DNA of 64,000 nucleotides from NCBI GenBank assembly GCA_963693305.1, contig OY855903.1, positions 27,533,955 through 27,597,954 on the forward strand, written 5' to 3'. The notes under the pieces were generated by a model that did not search any database, was not told the DNA's origin, and worked only from the letters and a program-made list of their open reading frames with translations. Shown here in pieces: positions 12,403-21,580 of this stretch (position 1 is its first letter; every line of letters starts with the position of its first letter). This DNA is from Meandrina meandrites. Taxonomy: Eukaryota; Cnidaria; Anthozoa; Scleractinia; Meandrinidae. The translations under genes were made by a program, and so were the position numbers.

Positions 12403-12834
12403 TTGAAAATAGATCTTTCATCAGTAGAATCATGTTGGGTTGAAATTGACCCTGCTCATAATAAGAAGCATATTATGATTGGCTGCATTTATAAGCACCC
12501 ATCTGCAAATGTGGATGAATTCACATCGATACTCAATGAATTCCTACAAGAATTAAATATGAACAGATATGAAGTTTATATATTAGGGGATATGAATATT
12601 GACCTTTTAAAACATCACACACACCTGCAAACAGGCAGATACCTTGCTATGATTTATTCCCACAATCTATTACCAGTGATAACAAAACCCACTAGAATCA
12701 CCAGTCATACTGCAACCTTAATTGATCATATTCATACAAATACAGTTAACAGGTTGACTTCAGGGGTTATAGCCGTTGATATCTCAGATCATTTACCAAC
12801 TTTCTGCACAGTCTGTAACCGCTTGATTAAATAG
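12403..12834 (+). pseudogene. LINE endonuclease-domain fragment
   Basis: The 143-codon frame matches the apurinic-type endonuclease of non-LTR retrotransposons. It shows IGCIYKHP, the acidic YILGDMNIDL motif, the THTATLIDHIHTN-type region and the terminal ISDHLP (catalytic Asp-His). It ends before any reverse transcriptase, so it is a 5' fragment of a LINE and incapable of autonomous movement. Confidence 0.8.
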
Positions 12835-12839
12835 ACATT

Positions 12840-13235
12840 AAACTGATATCTAGTGGAATTTAATCAGAAGCATTTTGTATTTTAGCTAAAACAGGACGTA
12901 ACGTGTTGATCAAGTCGATCATCCAAAACATAGTCGATAAGTCGATAGTACTCGATATTTGTTAATAATTGTCAATCGACAAGTTTAATTTGTCGGTAAA
13001 AGTCGATAATCACAAGATTTTCAAATGATTATCGATTTTATCAACAAAAGAGCAGACACATTTTTCAATCGGCCACGAAATTCAAGGAAGTGTGTGCAGC
13101 ACCTGATGTCTTGCCATATATCATTTTTTGTATTTCCGATCAAAATCAATCAAAATCGAACAAGTCGATAATCACAAGGAATTGCGTGATCGGCTTTTAT
13201 CAATTTCCGATATTTGTCGATTGTCTTTATTTGGC
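12840..13235. other. AT-rich stretch with recurring GTCGATAA words
   Basis: GTCGATAA-like words and their complements recur at irregular spacing between 12900 and 13210. I do not recognise a known element. Confidence 0.35.
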
Positions 13236-13316
13236 AATACCGTGAGCACATTTTTTAATTTAGATGCACCTACCATCGAGGAATACTTCAAAACCTCGAG
13301 TTCCAGCAAGGAGTGA
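13236..13316 (+). pseudogene. Remnant of a Harbinger-type transposase C-terminus
   Basis: The end of the frame (FFNLDAPTIEEYFK) matches the C-terminal tail of the transposase encoded at 58196-58608 (FFDLDPPTLEEYFS). Only this tail is recognisable. Confidence 0.5.
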
Positions 13317-13840
13317 TGACTTGACCGACACAAAGGAAACGATTTCAGTTCATTATAATTCAGTCAGGTAAATCCTAAAAATTGGTGTTAAAGGGTTTTT
13401 ACTGTGTACAGGCCCCATAACAGAATTTTTCAACTAACCAACAAGACAGATGCCCCAGGCTCCAATGCAGCCATAAAGATGTGATGTAGCTGGTACTGCT
13501 GGTTAACAGCATTAAAATAAAAGAGTAATATGTAATAAATATGTCTTAACATACTCTATGTCTTAGAAGCTAGAAATATGGAAAATTCCTTTTTTGTGCT
13601 GCATTGATTTCTGGGCTGTTGTGAGGTGAATCTAGGAAGTTTCAGTTGTGGCCGTGTTTCTGAAATATGGAGAGGGGGAAAAGTGCAGCTTAAAAACTCA
13701 CTTGTAGTACTTAAAATGGCCAAGAAATTCAACTGTAATGCAAGTAATTACACAGATAGGAGACAAAGTAGTTGAAACAAGTTAAAATGTTGTATTTATA
13801 TGCATGTACTGTATTTTTCTATTCTTGGCTTGCACGTGAC
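13317..13840. other. Non-coding stretch
   Basis: No gene or RNA seen. Confidence 0.35.
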
Positions 13841-14811
13841 ATCACAGATGTTTCCACATTTGGGTATCCGCCACACTGGTGTTCATCCATGGGTGAAATT
13901 TACATGTTGATATGCCATCGCCATTGAATTACTTGAAATTTCAATGGATTTTTCAGAAAACCAACGTGTTCCTTCGATAGATGAGCTTTGTAGTAAAAAT
14001 TCCAGTATTATTAGAGTATTGCAGAAACCTCAATGACCAAGATATTTGGAAAAAATCGGTAGGGTTGGAGTGGATCCAGTAACTATTCCAGATGAGCAGT
14101 TTTACTCCAATTGCCTTCCTCCCATCAAAGCAACGGATTTGCTAAGCTAATTGGTTCTAGAAAATAGTTTAGAGGCCTACAACTTTATGGTGTCAGGACT
14201 CAGTACGAGTATTCAATGTTGCATTGTCTCCTGAAAGCACACAGTCACAGGAAAAGTGAGACATTCACAGGGAATGAATGACTCTCTGATCTCTGGGTGA
14301 TAGCCGAGAAAGATGAAATTGGCTCATTACTTGGGACGCAAGGCAGGGCTTGCGGTATCATGCTCACACGCAGCGTGTTATTTTACATTGAAGCATAGAC
14401 AACAATTCATGGTAAATTGTGCTGCACTGAAGTGAAATGCCCCGGGCTATTACCAATATTTGTAAAAGAAGTCCCTTATGCAAAAATATAACATCTGCCA
14501 GAAAACTGAAGCAGATTTGGACGAGAACATTGAAAACTTAGGTGAAAACAGAGAAGCAACATCCTTTACAGGCAGTGGAAGAAAAGTAACAGTTCAATTC
14601 ACCACACAGACTGAAATGGACACCTTTTATGCAAATCTCAACTTTGAGCCTCATCCAGCCTTATTCTGACCAGTTTGTGTCACAAAGCAGGAGTATCCCA
14701 ACGATTCCAGACCTTTTTGACAATGACAATTCAAAGTTGTTATATCCTGAATTACTAAAGAAATGCTCTAGTGTAGAAATTTGTTTGTGTAGTGAAGAAA
14801 TTTTGCAAATT

Positions 14812-16755
14812 TTTTTTTTGTTTTTTTTTTTATTGCAAATACACCCAGTAATACAATACATTAATACATACAAATACAGATAAATGAAAGTAAAACAATA
14901 ATAATAATAATGAAATACAATAAAATAATAATAATACAGAAAAACAATACATTACAAATCTGCACGCTACTTTACAATGCCAATAAAGGGTGATTAGCTC
15001 GCTACAGTGCAGTAAAAAAGAAGCAAAAACAAAATATAATATATTAATGAATAAAAAGGCAAATAAGCAAAAAGATATGCAGGCCCGTTGATGACATCTC
15101 CAAGGATGAGAGGGTGGTGGCATGCAGACAAAATGTCAGGGATATCACAAATCTTTCATATTAGATCTTCTTAAATAAAAGTACACAATAACTCCCATTT
15201 CTTTGGAGGAGTGCTTTTTGATATCGCCTCTGTCTCATACATGAGTTTAATATATCGACGAAACGCTTCCATACGAGGGACATTTTCTTTCGTTTTGCAG
15301 AGCCAAATAAAATGTCTGGCAAGTAGGCAGCAAAAATTGATTTGGTGATGGTATTTAGACGAATCAGGTGTTAAACCATGAGCTATTGTTTGGAAAAATT
15401 TTGCATTGCGTCAACCATGATGTCAGATCAATCCAGAAAGAAGCTGTTTTAGGGCATTTCCAGAAGAGGTGAGGTAATTTTTCAGGCTCTTCGAGGCAGA
15501 AAGAGCACTTAAAGTCATCCTTAATTCCGATTTTAAACAAGAAATCATTAGTTGATATTTTTCGGTGCAGAAATTTAAATTGAAACTCTTTAAGTTTAGT
15601 GCTTTTTGTGCACTTTGAAGCTAACTGGTACGTCTCTCGCCATTTAATACCTTCAGCATTGTTGATTTCACAATCTTTCATCCATTTCTGCTGGCTTTGG
15701 GTCGGAGCAATAGATTTAACTGCAATAAGCTTGGAATATACCAGTCGGGTTACGTTTTGTGTTGTCAGTAATTTAGTAGAGAAATTTTCATACTCAGGAC
15801 TATTGTCTACAAAATTGCATTTGTGCGTATTCCAGGTGTGTTTGAGTGCGGACAACAAGCCGTAATATTTCAAAGGACATGCATTGAGATTGTATTTAGT
15901 TCTTAGTTCATTTAAAGACAGGAAGTTGTTTGAATCGTTTTTCAAATGTTTAACTTTTGTTATCCCCTTGATAAACCATTCTTTACAGAAAATAGGGCGG
16001 TTATCAATTCTAATTAGCAAGTTATACCATAAGCTCTGATCAAGAAACTGTTTCTCAGAGGCTATGTTATCTTCGTAATTAATATCTGACCAGATAGTCA
16101 AGATTTCCCTTACAAAACCATTTGAAACTTTTGCAGCGCTGGTGATATCTTTCTTGTTTAAATTCCCTGTAAGAGCTGTTTTACCTCCAAGTGTTTCTAG
16201 TTCTAAGTCAAAGAAAGTTTTCCATTTCCCTTGGTTGTTATCATCAAGATATTTTTTAATCCAGGTGGCTTTTAGTGACTTATTGAAAGACTGAATATCA
16301 ATCATTTTAAGACCCCCGTTTGGGTAGTCATTGATCATCACACCTCGCTTGATTTTGTCGCCTTTTCCGTTCCATAGAAATGAGTAGAAAAGCTTGTTTA
16401 CTTCCTTGATTATGCTTTCATCTGTACGTAATGGAGATAACACGTACACAAGTTGAGAGGCCGCTAGACTTTTTAACACAGTTATTTTTCCAATGAGTGT
16501 AAGTCTACGGTACTTCCAGCAGTTAAGAGTGTTCCGAACTTTAGTTAATTGGTCTTTGTAATTTAGTGTTATTGTTGCTTCGGGTTCAACCGAAATCCAT
16601 ACACCTAAGGTTTTAACTTTATTTTTTGGCCATTTAAAGTTCCTTTCTGGAATTACTTTTTGGTCGCTTGCAGTGTCAGACCCGATCCAAAGGGCTTCTG
16701 TTTTTTTATCATTAAGTCTTAGTCCAGAAACGTCTCCAAACCTATTTTGCAAATA
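14812..16755 (-). mobile_element. 5'-truncated LINE insertion
   Basis: A minus-strand non-LTR retrotransposon lies between two copies of ATTTTGCAAATT (14800-14811 and 16756-16767), a perfect 12-bp target duplication. Its 3' end is at the left (poly-T on the plus strand at 14811-14831, i.e. a poly-A tail). The 5' end is truncated within the reverse transcriptase. After the tail come about 500 bp of 3' UTR. Confidence 0.85.
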
Positions 16756-16764
16756 ATTTTGCAA
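15364..16764 (-). pseudogene. LINE ORF2, C-terminal half
   Basis: The 466-codon frame covers the end of the reverse transcriptase (LRLNDKKTEALWIGS, TLGVWIS, RRLTLIGKITVLKSL, FYSFLWNGK) and the C-terminal domain with a Cys/His cluster (CSFCLEEPEKLPHLFWKCP). This order is typical of L1/Tx1-clade ORF2. The palm motif YADD and the endonuclease are missing because of the 5' truncation. The remaining frame is uninterrupted, which suggests a fairly young insertion. Confidence 0.8.
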
Positions 16765-17397
16765 ATTGAGAAAGACACAAAATCAGGAAAAGGGAGCATT
16801 TTTTCAGCATAGAGTGGGTCTTATTGGTGCATCATTGAGTGAAGCAGTCTGCCAGACAAACCCAGCTCAGCCATCGCAAACATTAATAAAGTCAATCTGT
16901 TATCCAAAATTGTTTAAAGTGAACACAAAGGCAATGATTCATGGGTGCAAACTTGAAGCAGATGTGATTAAAGCCTATGAAGCAGAAATGATTAAGAGTC
17001 ATGTTGACTTTGAACTCTCTCAGTGTGGGTTAGTTATCAACCAAGAGCATCCATAGATTCATGCTACTCCAGACTTTCTGGTATCTTGCTCATGCTGTGG
17101 ACTGGGAAGTGGCGAAGTAAAATGTCCTTTGTGTATTGACAGATATGATTTTGGTTATGTGTTAAAAAAGAATTCCTGTCTGGAAAAGGTTGCGGGCAAA
17201 TTCCAGCTGTAGCATAGCCACAACAATTTTTTTTTTCAAGTCCAACAACAGCTTTTTACTTTACCAGAGAGAAAGTACAATGACTTTGTTGTTTTTGGCT
17301 TCGATAGTGCCCATCATGCTGCAATTGTGAAAGAGATAATTTACCCCAACCATGGTCACACGAATAGTGTTTTGCCTAAACTGACAACTTTCTGGAG

Positions 17398-17403
17398 ACC
17401 ATG
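17398..17403. repeat. Polinton target-site duplication, left
   Basis: ACCATG directly precedes the element end AGTAGTAAAG and is repeated exactly after the other end at 41384-41389. Six base pairs is the duplication length known for Polintons. Confidence 0.9.
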
Positions 17404-17613
17404 AGTAGTAAAGCCCCTTGGTTTAAGACCCGTCCAATAAGAGAAGAGTATTTTAGGCCACAGCCAATCATAAGGCCGGATTTGGGTCACGTGACCTGAC
17501 GTCATCATAAGTCACATGACCTGTGACGTCATATTTGTACTTTTTGACTGGGTTTAGGCCAGAACCAATCAGAGGAGTCAGAGAAGACACGTGATCATTT
17601 GATTGACAAGTTT
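17404..17613 (+). repeat. Polinton terminal inverted repeat, left
   Basis: It matches the reverse complement of 41174-41383 over 210 bp without indels and with one difference that I can see (T/C near 17539). Weaker similarity continues inward to a shared GCATGCGTA at about 17697-17705. It contains two TGACGTCA-type sites (CRE/ATF), CACGTG E-boxes and CCAAT words, so it may act as a promoter or replication-origin region. Confidence 0.95.
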
Positions 17614-17712
17614 TTAATGATTGACAGGTTTGTAAATACCCCAGGGGTTTTTTGACAACAAGACCGGGGGTCCTGCACGACAAGTCCGGTCTCACGCATG
17701 CGTAGTGAAACT

Positions 17713-17755
17713 GTGGGACTCAACTCCAATCAATACAATTGGAGTTGAGTCCCAC
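17713..17755. terminator. Perfect 18-bp hairpin just inside the left end
   Basis: GTGGGACTCAACTCCAAT at 17713-17730 is exactly complementary to 17738-17755, with a 7-nt loop. It lies downstream of the last leftward gene (stop at 17848), so a transcript-end or structural role is possible. It could also be a recombination or replication signal. Confidence 0.5.
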
Positions 17756-17847
17756 GTGCTATGATGTTCCTGGGGTTTGTTTATATATGTGTATCCAAGT
17801 CAAAGTTCTTATCCATGTGGTACTTTTTTTTGACGCATGCGCAGTGT

Positions 17848-18156
17848 TCAATGTTCATCGACTTCGTCGATGCCTTGCAGTGGATGACCGTGAACATCAC
17901 GGAAAGGTGGTTTTGTGGTACCGAAAAATCGCTCTTTGGCTATTTTCTTTGCTGAGGGGGGTTTGTGTTTGGTTGTCATGTTGTTTTTTAACCACTGTAG
18001 TTGCTGTTCTATCTTCTTGAGGTCTTGTTTGATCTCTTGAAGCTCCTTCGGTGGATCCTCCGTTTCGAATAGTTCTGTGTAGCTGGGGGGTTGTTGCTCA
18101 GGTAATGTTACTGTGATGATTTTTGGTTGCGGTGGATTGGGTAACAAGTTTCCCAT
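17848..18156 (-). CDS. Small protein with PPSY late-domain motif
   Basis: The first ATG (18154-18156) gives 102 residues beginning MGNLLPNPPQ. A PPSYTELF segment near residue 26 is a classical PPxY motif, the type bound by NEDD4-family WW domains. Adenovirus protein VI and many budding viruses use the same PPSY. It is followed by a predicted coiled coil (about residues 38-62, IKQDLKKIEQQLQWLKNN) and a basic tail. Gly2 invites the idea of myristoylation, but Pro6 does not fit the usual consensus. It starts 2 nt after the stop of the upstream gene. A role in membrane trafficking or egress is inferred, not shown. Confidence 0.7.
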   Translation of the reverse strand: MGNLLPNPPQPKIITVTLPEQQPPSYTELFETEDPPKELQEIKQDLKKIEQQLQWLKNNMTTKHKPPSAKKIAKERFFGTTKPPFRDVHGHPLQGIDEVDEH

Positions 18157-18158
18157 GA

Positions 18159-18449
18159 TCAAAACACTTCACTGATGGTCTGTAGTATTTGTTGGTGTTC
18201 TTCAAAGGTTGTTTCCAAGTATTTTTTTACGTGAAATGTGTACACGTTTCTTCTTCTGTTTAAAAAGTGTTGGAGATCGTCCCTTTGATTTTTCAATTTC
18301 TGTTGATTATTTCTGATGGCTTCTAGTACGGCTTGTCTGTTTGGTTGATTTTGTAGTTTTTTTTCTATCCTTAGGTACTCGTCTGAATACTTTTGGATGA
18401 TTTCTGAAATTTCCTCGTGGTAGGTCTGGATGGATCGCGAGATGGGCAT
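18159..18449 (-). CDS. Small coiled-coil protein
   Basis: I take the ATG at 18447-18449 because a TATA-like box for this strand sits at 18479-18486, so the longer open frame upstream cannot all be transcribed. The product is 96 residues, almost wholly helical and charged (YLRIEKKLQNQPNRQAVLEA), without Cys. No family is recognised. Its position next to the PPSY gene suggests a two-gene leftward unit expressed from the divergent promoter at 18450-18617. Confidence 0.65.
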   Translation of the reverse strand: MPISRSIQTYHEEISEIIQKYSDEYLRIEKKLQNQPNRQAVLEAIRNNQQKLKNQRDDLQHFLNRRRNVYTFHVKKYLETTFEEHQQILQTISEVF

Positions 18450-18617
18450 GGTAATGAGAAGTGAATAGACTTCGCTGCTATTTATAGCCTGTTTTGTGTC
18501 ATGTGACCTATGAAAAGGGGGGATACCCCCCCATCCCCTCTGTTCTTCTTTTGTCACGTGATGGGTCTTTTTTGTATATAAAGAGCGCGATTTATTTCGT
18601 TTTCTCCGTTTTGCAAA
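18450..18617. promoter_or_regulatory. Divergent promoter 1
   Basis: Facing TATA boxes lie at 18479-18486 (leftward) and 18575-18583 (TATATAAAG, rightward). Between them is a 29-bp block (18512-18540) of the form GAAAA-G6-ATA-C7-ATCCCCTC, and a CACGTG E-box at about 18556. The 29-bp block recurs identically in divergent promoter 3 (32904-32932). Confidence 0.65.
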
Positions 18618-19394
18618 ATGACTTTGCGTCGTAGTTTGAGGTTACAGGGTTTAGCGCCTGAGTTTGATGTATTTCAGGATCGTTGTTTTGTCTGCCTCCT
18701 CTGGTTGGATATCGACAACCTGTTACAGGCTACTCGATTGGAGTGTTGTGGCAAATTTCTCCATAAGCGCTGTGCTGAGATGTTGTCTGGAACTAGGACT
18801 TGCGGTCATTGTAAAAGACCTAAAGAAGCTGCGAGTGTGTCTGGTCCACACTGGACGTTTGCCCTTGACCGTATTCAACATTTCCGTGATAACCCAGAGG
18901 AAATGTATAACTTTCACTCACCCGAGTCATATTCTTTCAGGGTGGTGAGTATTGTTTGTTGGTCTGCTTGAGTTGGGATTGTTTGTTGTTCTGATGGCTT
19001 TGTTGTTGTTTTTTTTCAGTTACAGCATCCGTTTCATCCTGACTTGTGGAGTCAACTCTTAGTCATTGCCGAGCAAATGATCTTAAGACGAATCACTAAC
19101 CGCGATCAGTGCGTCATCAAAGGATTGGTAGGGAGTCACGAAGAACTGGATGCCACAGATGAATTGCTCTTGGAGGAAATATTGGGTGCGTTCCTTAAGA
19201 GAGTTTTGTCGGAAGAATTGTATCCGAATATTATATTTGATTTGGATTACATACTTTACATGTCTGAAGGAGACGACGAAATAAGATTTTTTGGTGTATT
19301 TTTCGTTCGTTATCGTCGATATGGTGCTGCTAATACTGTTGTTGTTAATGCAGAAGTTGAATACGACGAGAAACATTCTGATTTTGAACTTTGA
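18618..19394 (+). CDS. Spliced RING-type zinc-finger protein (putative E3 ligase)
   Basis: Exon 1 is 18618-18944, ending GTG|GTGAGT. Intron 18945-19019 (75 bp) ends in a long T run plus CAG. Exon 2 is 19020-19394. Both exons are in phase 0 and give 233 residues. Residues about 23-65 hold a RING-like series: CFVC, then LECCGKFLHKRC, then CGHC. That is C-x2-C ... C-x(n)-H-x2-C ... C-x2-C, fitting a compact RING/RING-CH fold. The C-terminal half is acidic and unrecognised. Viral RING proteins usually redirect host ubiquitin; that role is inferred. Confidence 0.75.
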
Positions 19395-19649
19395 TTGTTT
19401 TTTTAGAATGAAATGTCACCCAACTGTTGGACATCCAAGTACCGTTGTTGCGATTTGAGTTAATGTATTGTTATGGACCTGGACTGATTAATGATTGGTA
19501 CCCTAGATGGGAGTCGCAAGATTTACGATTTGTAAAGACCGATTATTATTATTTTCGTGATTTGTTCTGGATTCGCGGAGAATAAGAGACAGACGCAAAG
19601 TTTCAAAGTTTCAAAGTTTTAATGTTCAATAAAGTTTAACATGAATGAA
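19395..19649. terminator. Shared 3' end of two converging genes
   Basis: A plus-strand AATAAA at about 19627 could serve the RING gene. A minus-strand ATTAAA-type signal (TTTAAT near 19617) could serve the leftward block ending at 19650. Short CAAAGTTT repeats occur at 19596-19616. Confidence 0.5.
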
Positions 19650-19994
19650 TCAAAGTTTGAGTTTTTTCTTGGCTTGCATGATCTTCTTCACCACTTTTTC
19701 AGTCTTTGTTTTTTTCCCCGGTAGCCTGTCGATAGCCTTGATCATCTTGTCGTCCGCTTTCCACTTGTCTTGTAGATTCTTGGCGCGACTGTAATCGATG
19801 TCGTGTCGTTTGGCAATGCGATCTAATCGATTGATACCCGGATCACCACGCTTCAATCGCTTTTCCAACTTTGTACCAGGTCCCATGTACTGATAACCCA
19901 GCCAATGAAACTCTATGCCGGTTTTTGCCAACCATTTCTGAATGTCGAATTGACCCCCTCGCTGCTTTCGTTTTCTACCTCTTTTCTTTGGCAT
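19650..19994 (-). CDS. Parvovirus-VP1-type phospholipase A2
   Basis: The start at 19992-19994 is chosen because it overlaps the preceding gene by about 20 nt, as neighbours do; the upstream part of the frame overlaps a better gene. The 114-residue product starts with a basic tail (MPKKRGRKRK). It then shows the calcium loop YMGPG and the catalytic helix AKRHDIDYS with the His-Asp pair. This is the viral PLA2 layout known from parvovirus capsid proteins and also seen in Polinton-like viruses. Known members cleave sn-2 acyl chains and help particles leave endosomes. No stop or lost catalytic residue is visible. Confidence 0.85.
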   Translation of the reverse strand: MPKKRGRKRKQRGGQFDIQKWLAKTGIEFHWLGYQYMGPGTKLEKRLKRGDPGINRLDRIAKRHDIDYSRAKNLQDKWKADDKMIKAIDRLPGKKTKTEKVVKKIMQAKKKLKL

Positions 19995-20388
19995 TTGTTT
20001 TCCTTCTGAGTCGTCCTTCTCTACTCCAATCTTCCCATCCAGGGAGAGGTTGTAACTTTTCCACTTCGGTTTTTTTTTTCGTCTGTTTTTTCTTGACCTT
20101 GGGTGTTGGTTCAACTGACTTTTCAGGTTCGGTTTTACTGCTTTTAACAGTTTGCTGGGTTTCTTCTCTACGTATCTTTTTGATGTAGACACTAGTTTCG
20201 CGAGCCACGGGTTTCATTTTTGCTACAGCTATTCCATCTGGAATGTTGGGTGCCCTTGTCAACGCATGCGTTTCGGCAGCTAATCTAGCAGCTTTGTTCA
20301 ACAGAGCATTGTCTGTGATTTCCCCTTTATAGTATCTAACCAACTGTTCCATTTCTTTGGGATCTACCATTAAAAGCTCTCTGGCCAT
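19975..20388 (-). CDS. Conserved Polinton small protein, basic tail
   Basis: The product is 137 residues. The N-terminal 70 residues form a compact helical region (VRYYKGEITDNALLNKAARL ... PNIPDGIAVA) that I recognise as recurrent in animal Polintons. The tail is Lys/Glu-rich and disordered. It overlaps both neighbours by about 20 nt. Its function is unknown; a virion or core role is plausible from its place among structural genes. Confidence 0.65.
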   Translation of the reverse strand: MARELLMVDPKEMEQLVRYYKGEITDNALLNKAARLAAETHALTRAPNIPDGIAVAKMKPVARETSVYIKKIRREETQQTVKSSKTEPEKSVEPTPKVKKKQTKKKTEVEKLQPLPGWEDWSREGRLRRKTNAKEKR

Positions 20389-20804
20389 AGTTCTCCGTAT
20401 TGCTTTCTTTGATACTCCTCTAGCAGTTCTTCGTAGCAGCGTTGCCAGTAAAGTGCATCTGCTTGGTATTTTTTGATACTTTCCCTTATGTCTCTTTCTA
20501 CCTCGGGTTGTCCTCTTTTTTCACAGTCCAAACAACAAGTGTATGTCTGACCTTCGGGAGTATTCCTTACCGTTTCGCTACATTCGTCACACCAAAGACT
20601 GCGAGTGAGTGCACAGTAGTCGTGATGTTGTTGCCAGTATTTTTTCCTCCAATATTCTTTTTGATTCAAGGCTCCTTCTTCGTTTTCGATGCATTTTTGT
20701 AGTCCTGTCACCAAGGAACTGAGTACTTGTTTTACATTCTTTTTGGATGATTCAGTCGCCTTTACTTTGGAGACGATGTCATTTACAAGCTCTCGTACAG
20801 ACAT
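20370..20804 (-). CDS. Small zinc-ribbon-like protein
   Basis: The product is 144 residues. Helical, charged ends flank a Cys cluster (CDECSETVRN ... TCCLDCEKRG), consistent with one zinc ribbon of type C-x2-C ... C-x2-C. Aromatic, coiled C-terminal helices follow (ALYWQRCYEELLEEYQRKQY). No family name is assigned. The gene overlaps the next leftward one by 19 nt. Confidence 0.65.
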   Translation of the reverse strand: MSVRELVNDIVSKVKATESSKKNVKQVLSSLVTGLQKCIENEEGALNQKEYWRKKYWQQHHDYCALTRSLWCDECSETVRNTPEGQTYTCCLDCEKRGQPEVERDIRESIKKYQADALYWQRCYEELLEEYQRKQYGELWPESF

Positions 20805-21111
20805 GGTAAATGTGTTTTAATCCTTTCCAGAAACCTTCCCCTTTCTGTGACGTCAGAAGTGCTCTTCTTCGCTTCAGTGAATTTCTGCGTTTTCCCACTT
20901 CTCGCAAGGTTGTTTTATATCTTTTCAGCTTGGCAGTGCTGCTTGCATCCATGGGGATCTTTTTTTTTAGAAGGTTCAATACCAATTCGCTCACAGCGTT
21001 AATCTGATCGCCATTGGCATGTAGTAGCATTTCTTGACGTTTGTAGCGATTGGCTTCATTCAAGATTGATTGTAAAAAGGGACGTTGACGCTGTATGCGT
21101 TCCATGCTCAT
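20779..21111 (-). CDS. Conserved Polinton basic protein
   Basis: From the ATG at 21109-21111 this gives 110 residues. The central helix pair (DQINAVSELVLNLL) and the KLKRYKTTLREVGKR...LKRRRALL stretch, followed by a short glycine patch, recur in Polinton and adintovirus small ORFs as I know them. The high Lys/Arg content suggests a DNA-associated or core role. No enzyme motif is present. Confidence 0.65.
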   Translation of the reverse strand: MSMERIQRQRPFLQSILNEANRYKRQEMLLHANGDQINAVSELVLNLLKKKIPMDASSTAKLKRYKTTLREVGKRRNSLKRRRALLTSQKGEGFWKGLKHIYHVCTRACK

Positions 21112-21137
21112 CGTAAAAACTGGGATCACCTTTTATT

Positions 21138-21350
21138 TCATCTTCTCTTATACCTTTTTCGTCTGTAGTATTTCACATTGTCTGCCACTCCTTTGGCAGC
21201 CTGTGCTCCCAATTTCGCACCTGCCGTGGCAAACGTAGGCGAAGGACCAGAAACAAACATGCTGACTGCTTCAGCTATTTTATCTACGAGACGGGGTTTT
21301 CTTACGAATAATGCTCCTCCTCGTTTTCGTTTTCTCATTCGTTTTCTCAT
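21138..21350 (-). CDS. Small very basic protein 1
   Basis: The product is 70 residues, beginning with MRKRMRKRKRGG and ending with YYRRKRYKRR. The middle is Ala/Gly-rich (AGAKLGAQAAKGVAD). The ATG overlaps the stop of the previous gene by ATGA. The basic ends and compact size recall adenovirus core peptides (VII/mu type), an analogy only. Confidence 0.6.
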   Translation of the reverse strand: MRKRMRKRKRGGALFVRKPRLVDKIAEAVSMFVSGPSPTFATAGAKLGAQAAKGVADNVKYYRRKRYKRR

Positions 21351-21580
21351 TTTCGTTTCTTTTTTTTCTTGGCTTTTTTTTCGAGGGCTTTGAGTCCTTT
21401 TTGAACACCGTATCCAGCAGCAGCACTGACACCTCCTGCTGCAGCAGCTTTAGCAGCGGCCGTTATCAATGGAATGAGTGGAATGAGTGCAGCTGGTAAT
21501 GCACCGCCTTTACGTAGTCTGCGACGACGACGAGGGGCTAGACTCCTCTGCCTCGAGTGTCTTCTAGCAACTGGTATCAT
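21347..21580 (-). CDS. Small basic protein 2 with hydrophobic Ala-rich segment
   Basis: The first ATG at 21578-21580 gives 77 residues. An Arg-rich start (RRRRRLRKGG) is followed by LPAALIPLIPLITAAAKAAA and a poly-Lys end. Such a basic plus amphipathic or hydrophobic layout resembles viral membrane-active or core peptides. The function is inferred only. It overlaps the upstream gene by 17 nt and the next by ATGA. Confidence 0.6.
   Translation of the reverse strand: MIPVARRHSRQRSLAPRRRRRLRKGGALPAALIPLIPLITAAAKAAAAGGVSAAAGYGVQKGLKALEKKAKKKKKRK

Larger units (their letters stand above)
13841..17397 (+). pseudogene. Decayed YqaJ-nuclease gene, 5' part (target of LINE and Polinton)
   Basis: Reading frames with several stops and shifts run from about 13,841. 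Recognisable pieces are a PSIDELCSKNSSIIRVLQ region, a SWIM-like Cys/His patch (LAVSCSHAAC near 14,350), LDENIENLGENREATS (14,520) and, after the LINE insert, a YqaJ-type nuclease core at 16,930-17,150 (HGCKLEADVIKAYEAEM, then ATPDFLV and GEVKCP; the conserved acidic and Lys residues of this PD-(D/E)XK family). The frame continues to FWR at the Polinton junction and resumes at 41390. Many stops show it was dead, or not a gene of this locus, well before the Polinton came in. Confidence 0.65.

Noticed and set aside
17739..18020. Plus-strand hydrophobic open frame near the left end
   Set aside because: It is antisense to the PPSY gene and begins in the hairpin.
17848..18156. N-myristoylation of the PPSY protein (MGNLLP)
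   Set aside because: Pro at position 6 does not fit the consensus, unlike the MGGLLSK start at 40793.
19995..20192. Upstream extension of the phospholipase frame to 20192
   Set aside because: It overlaps a better-supported gene in another frame. The ATG at 19994 gives the usual short overlap.
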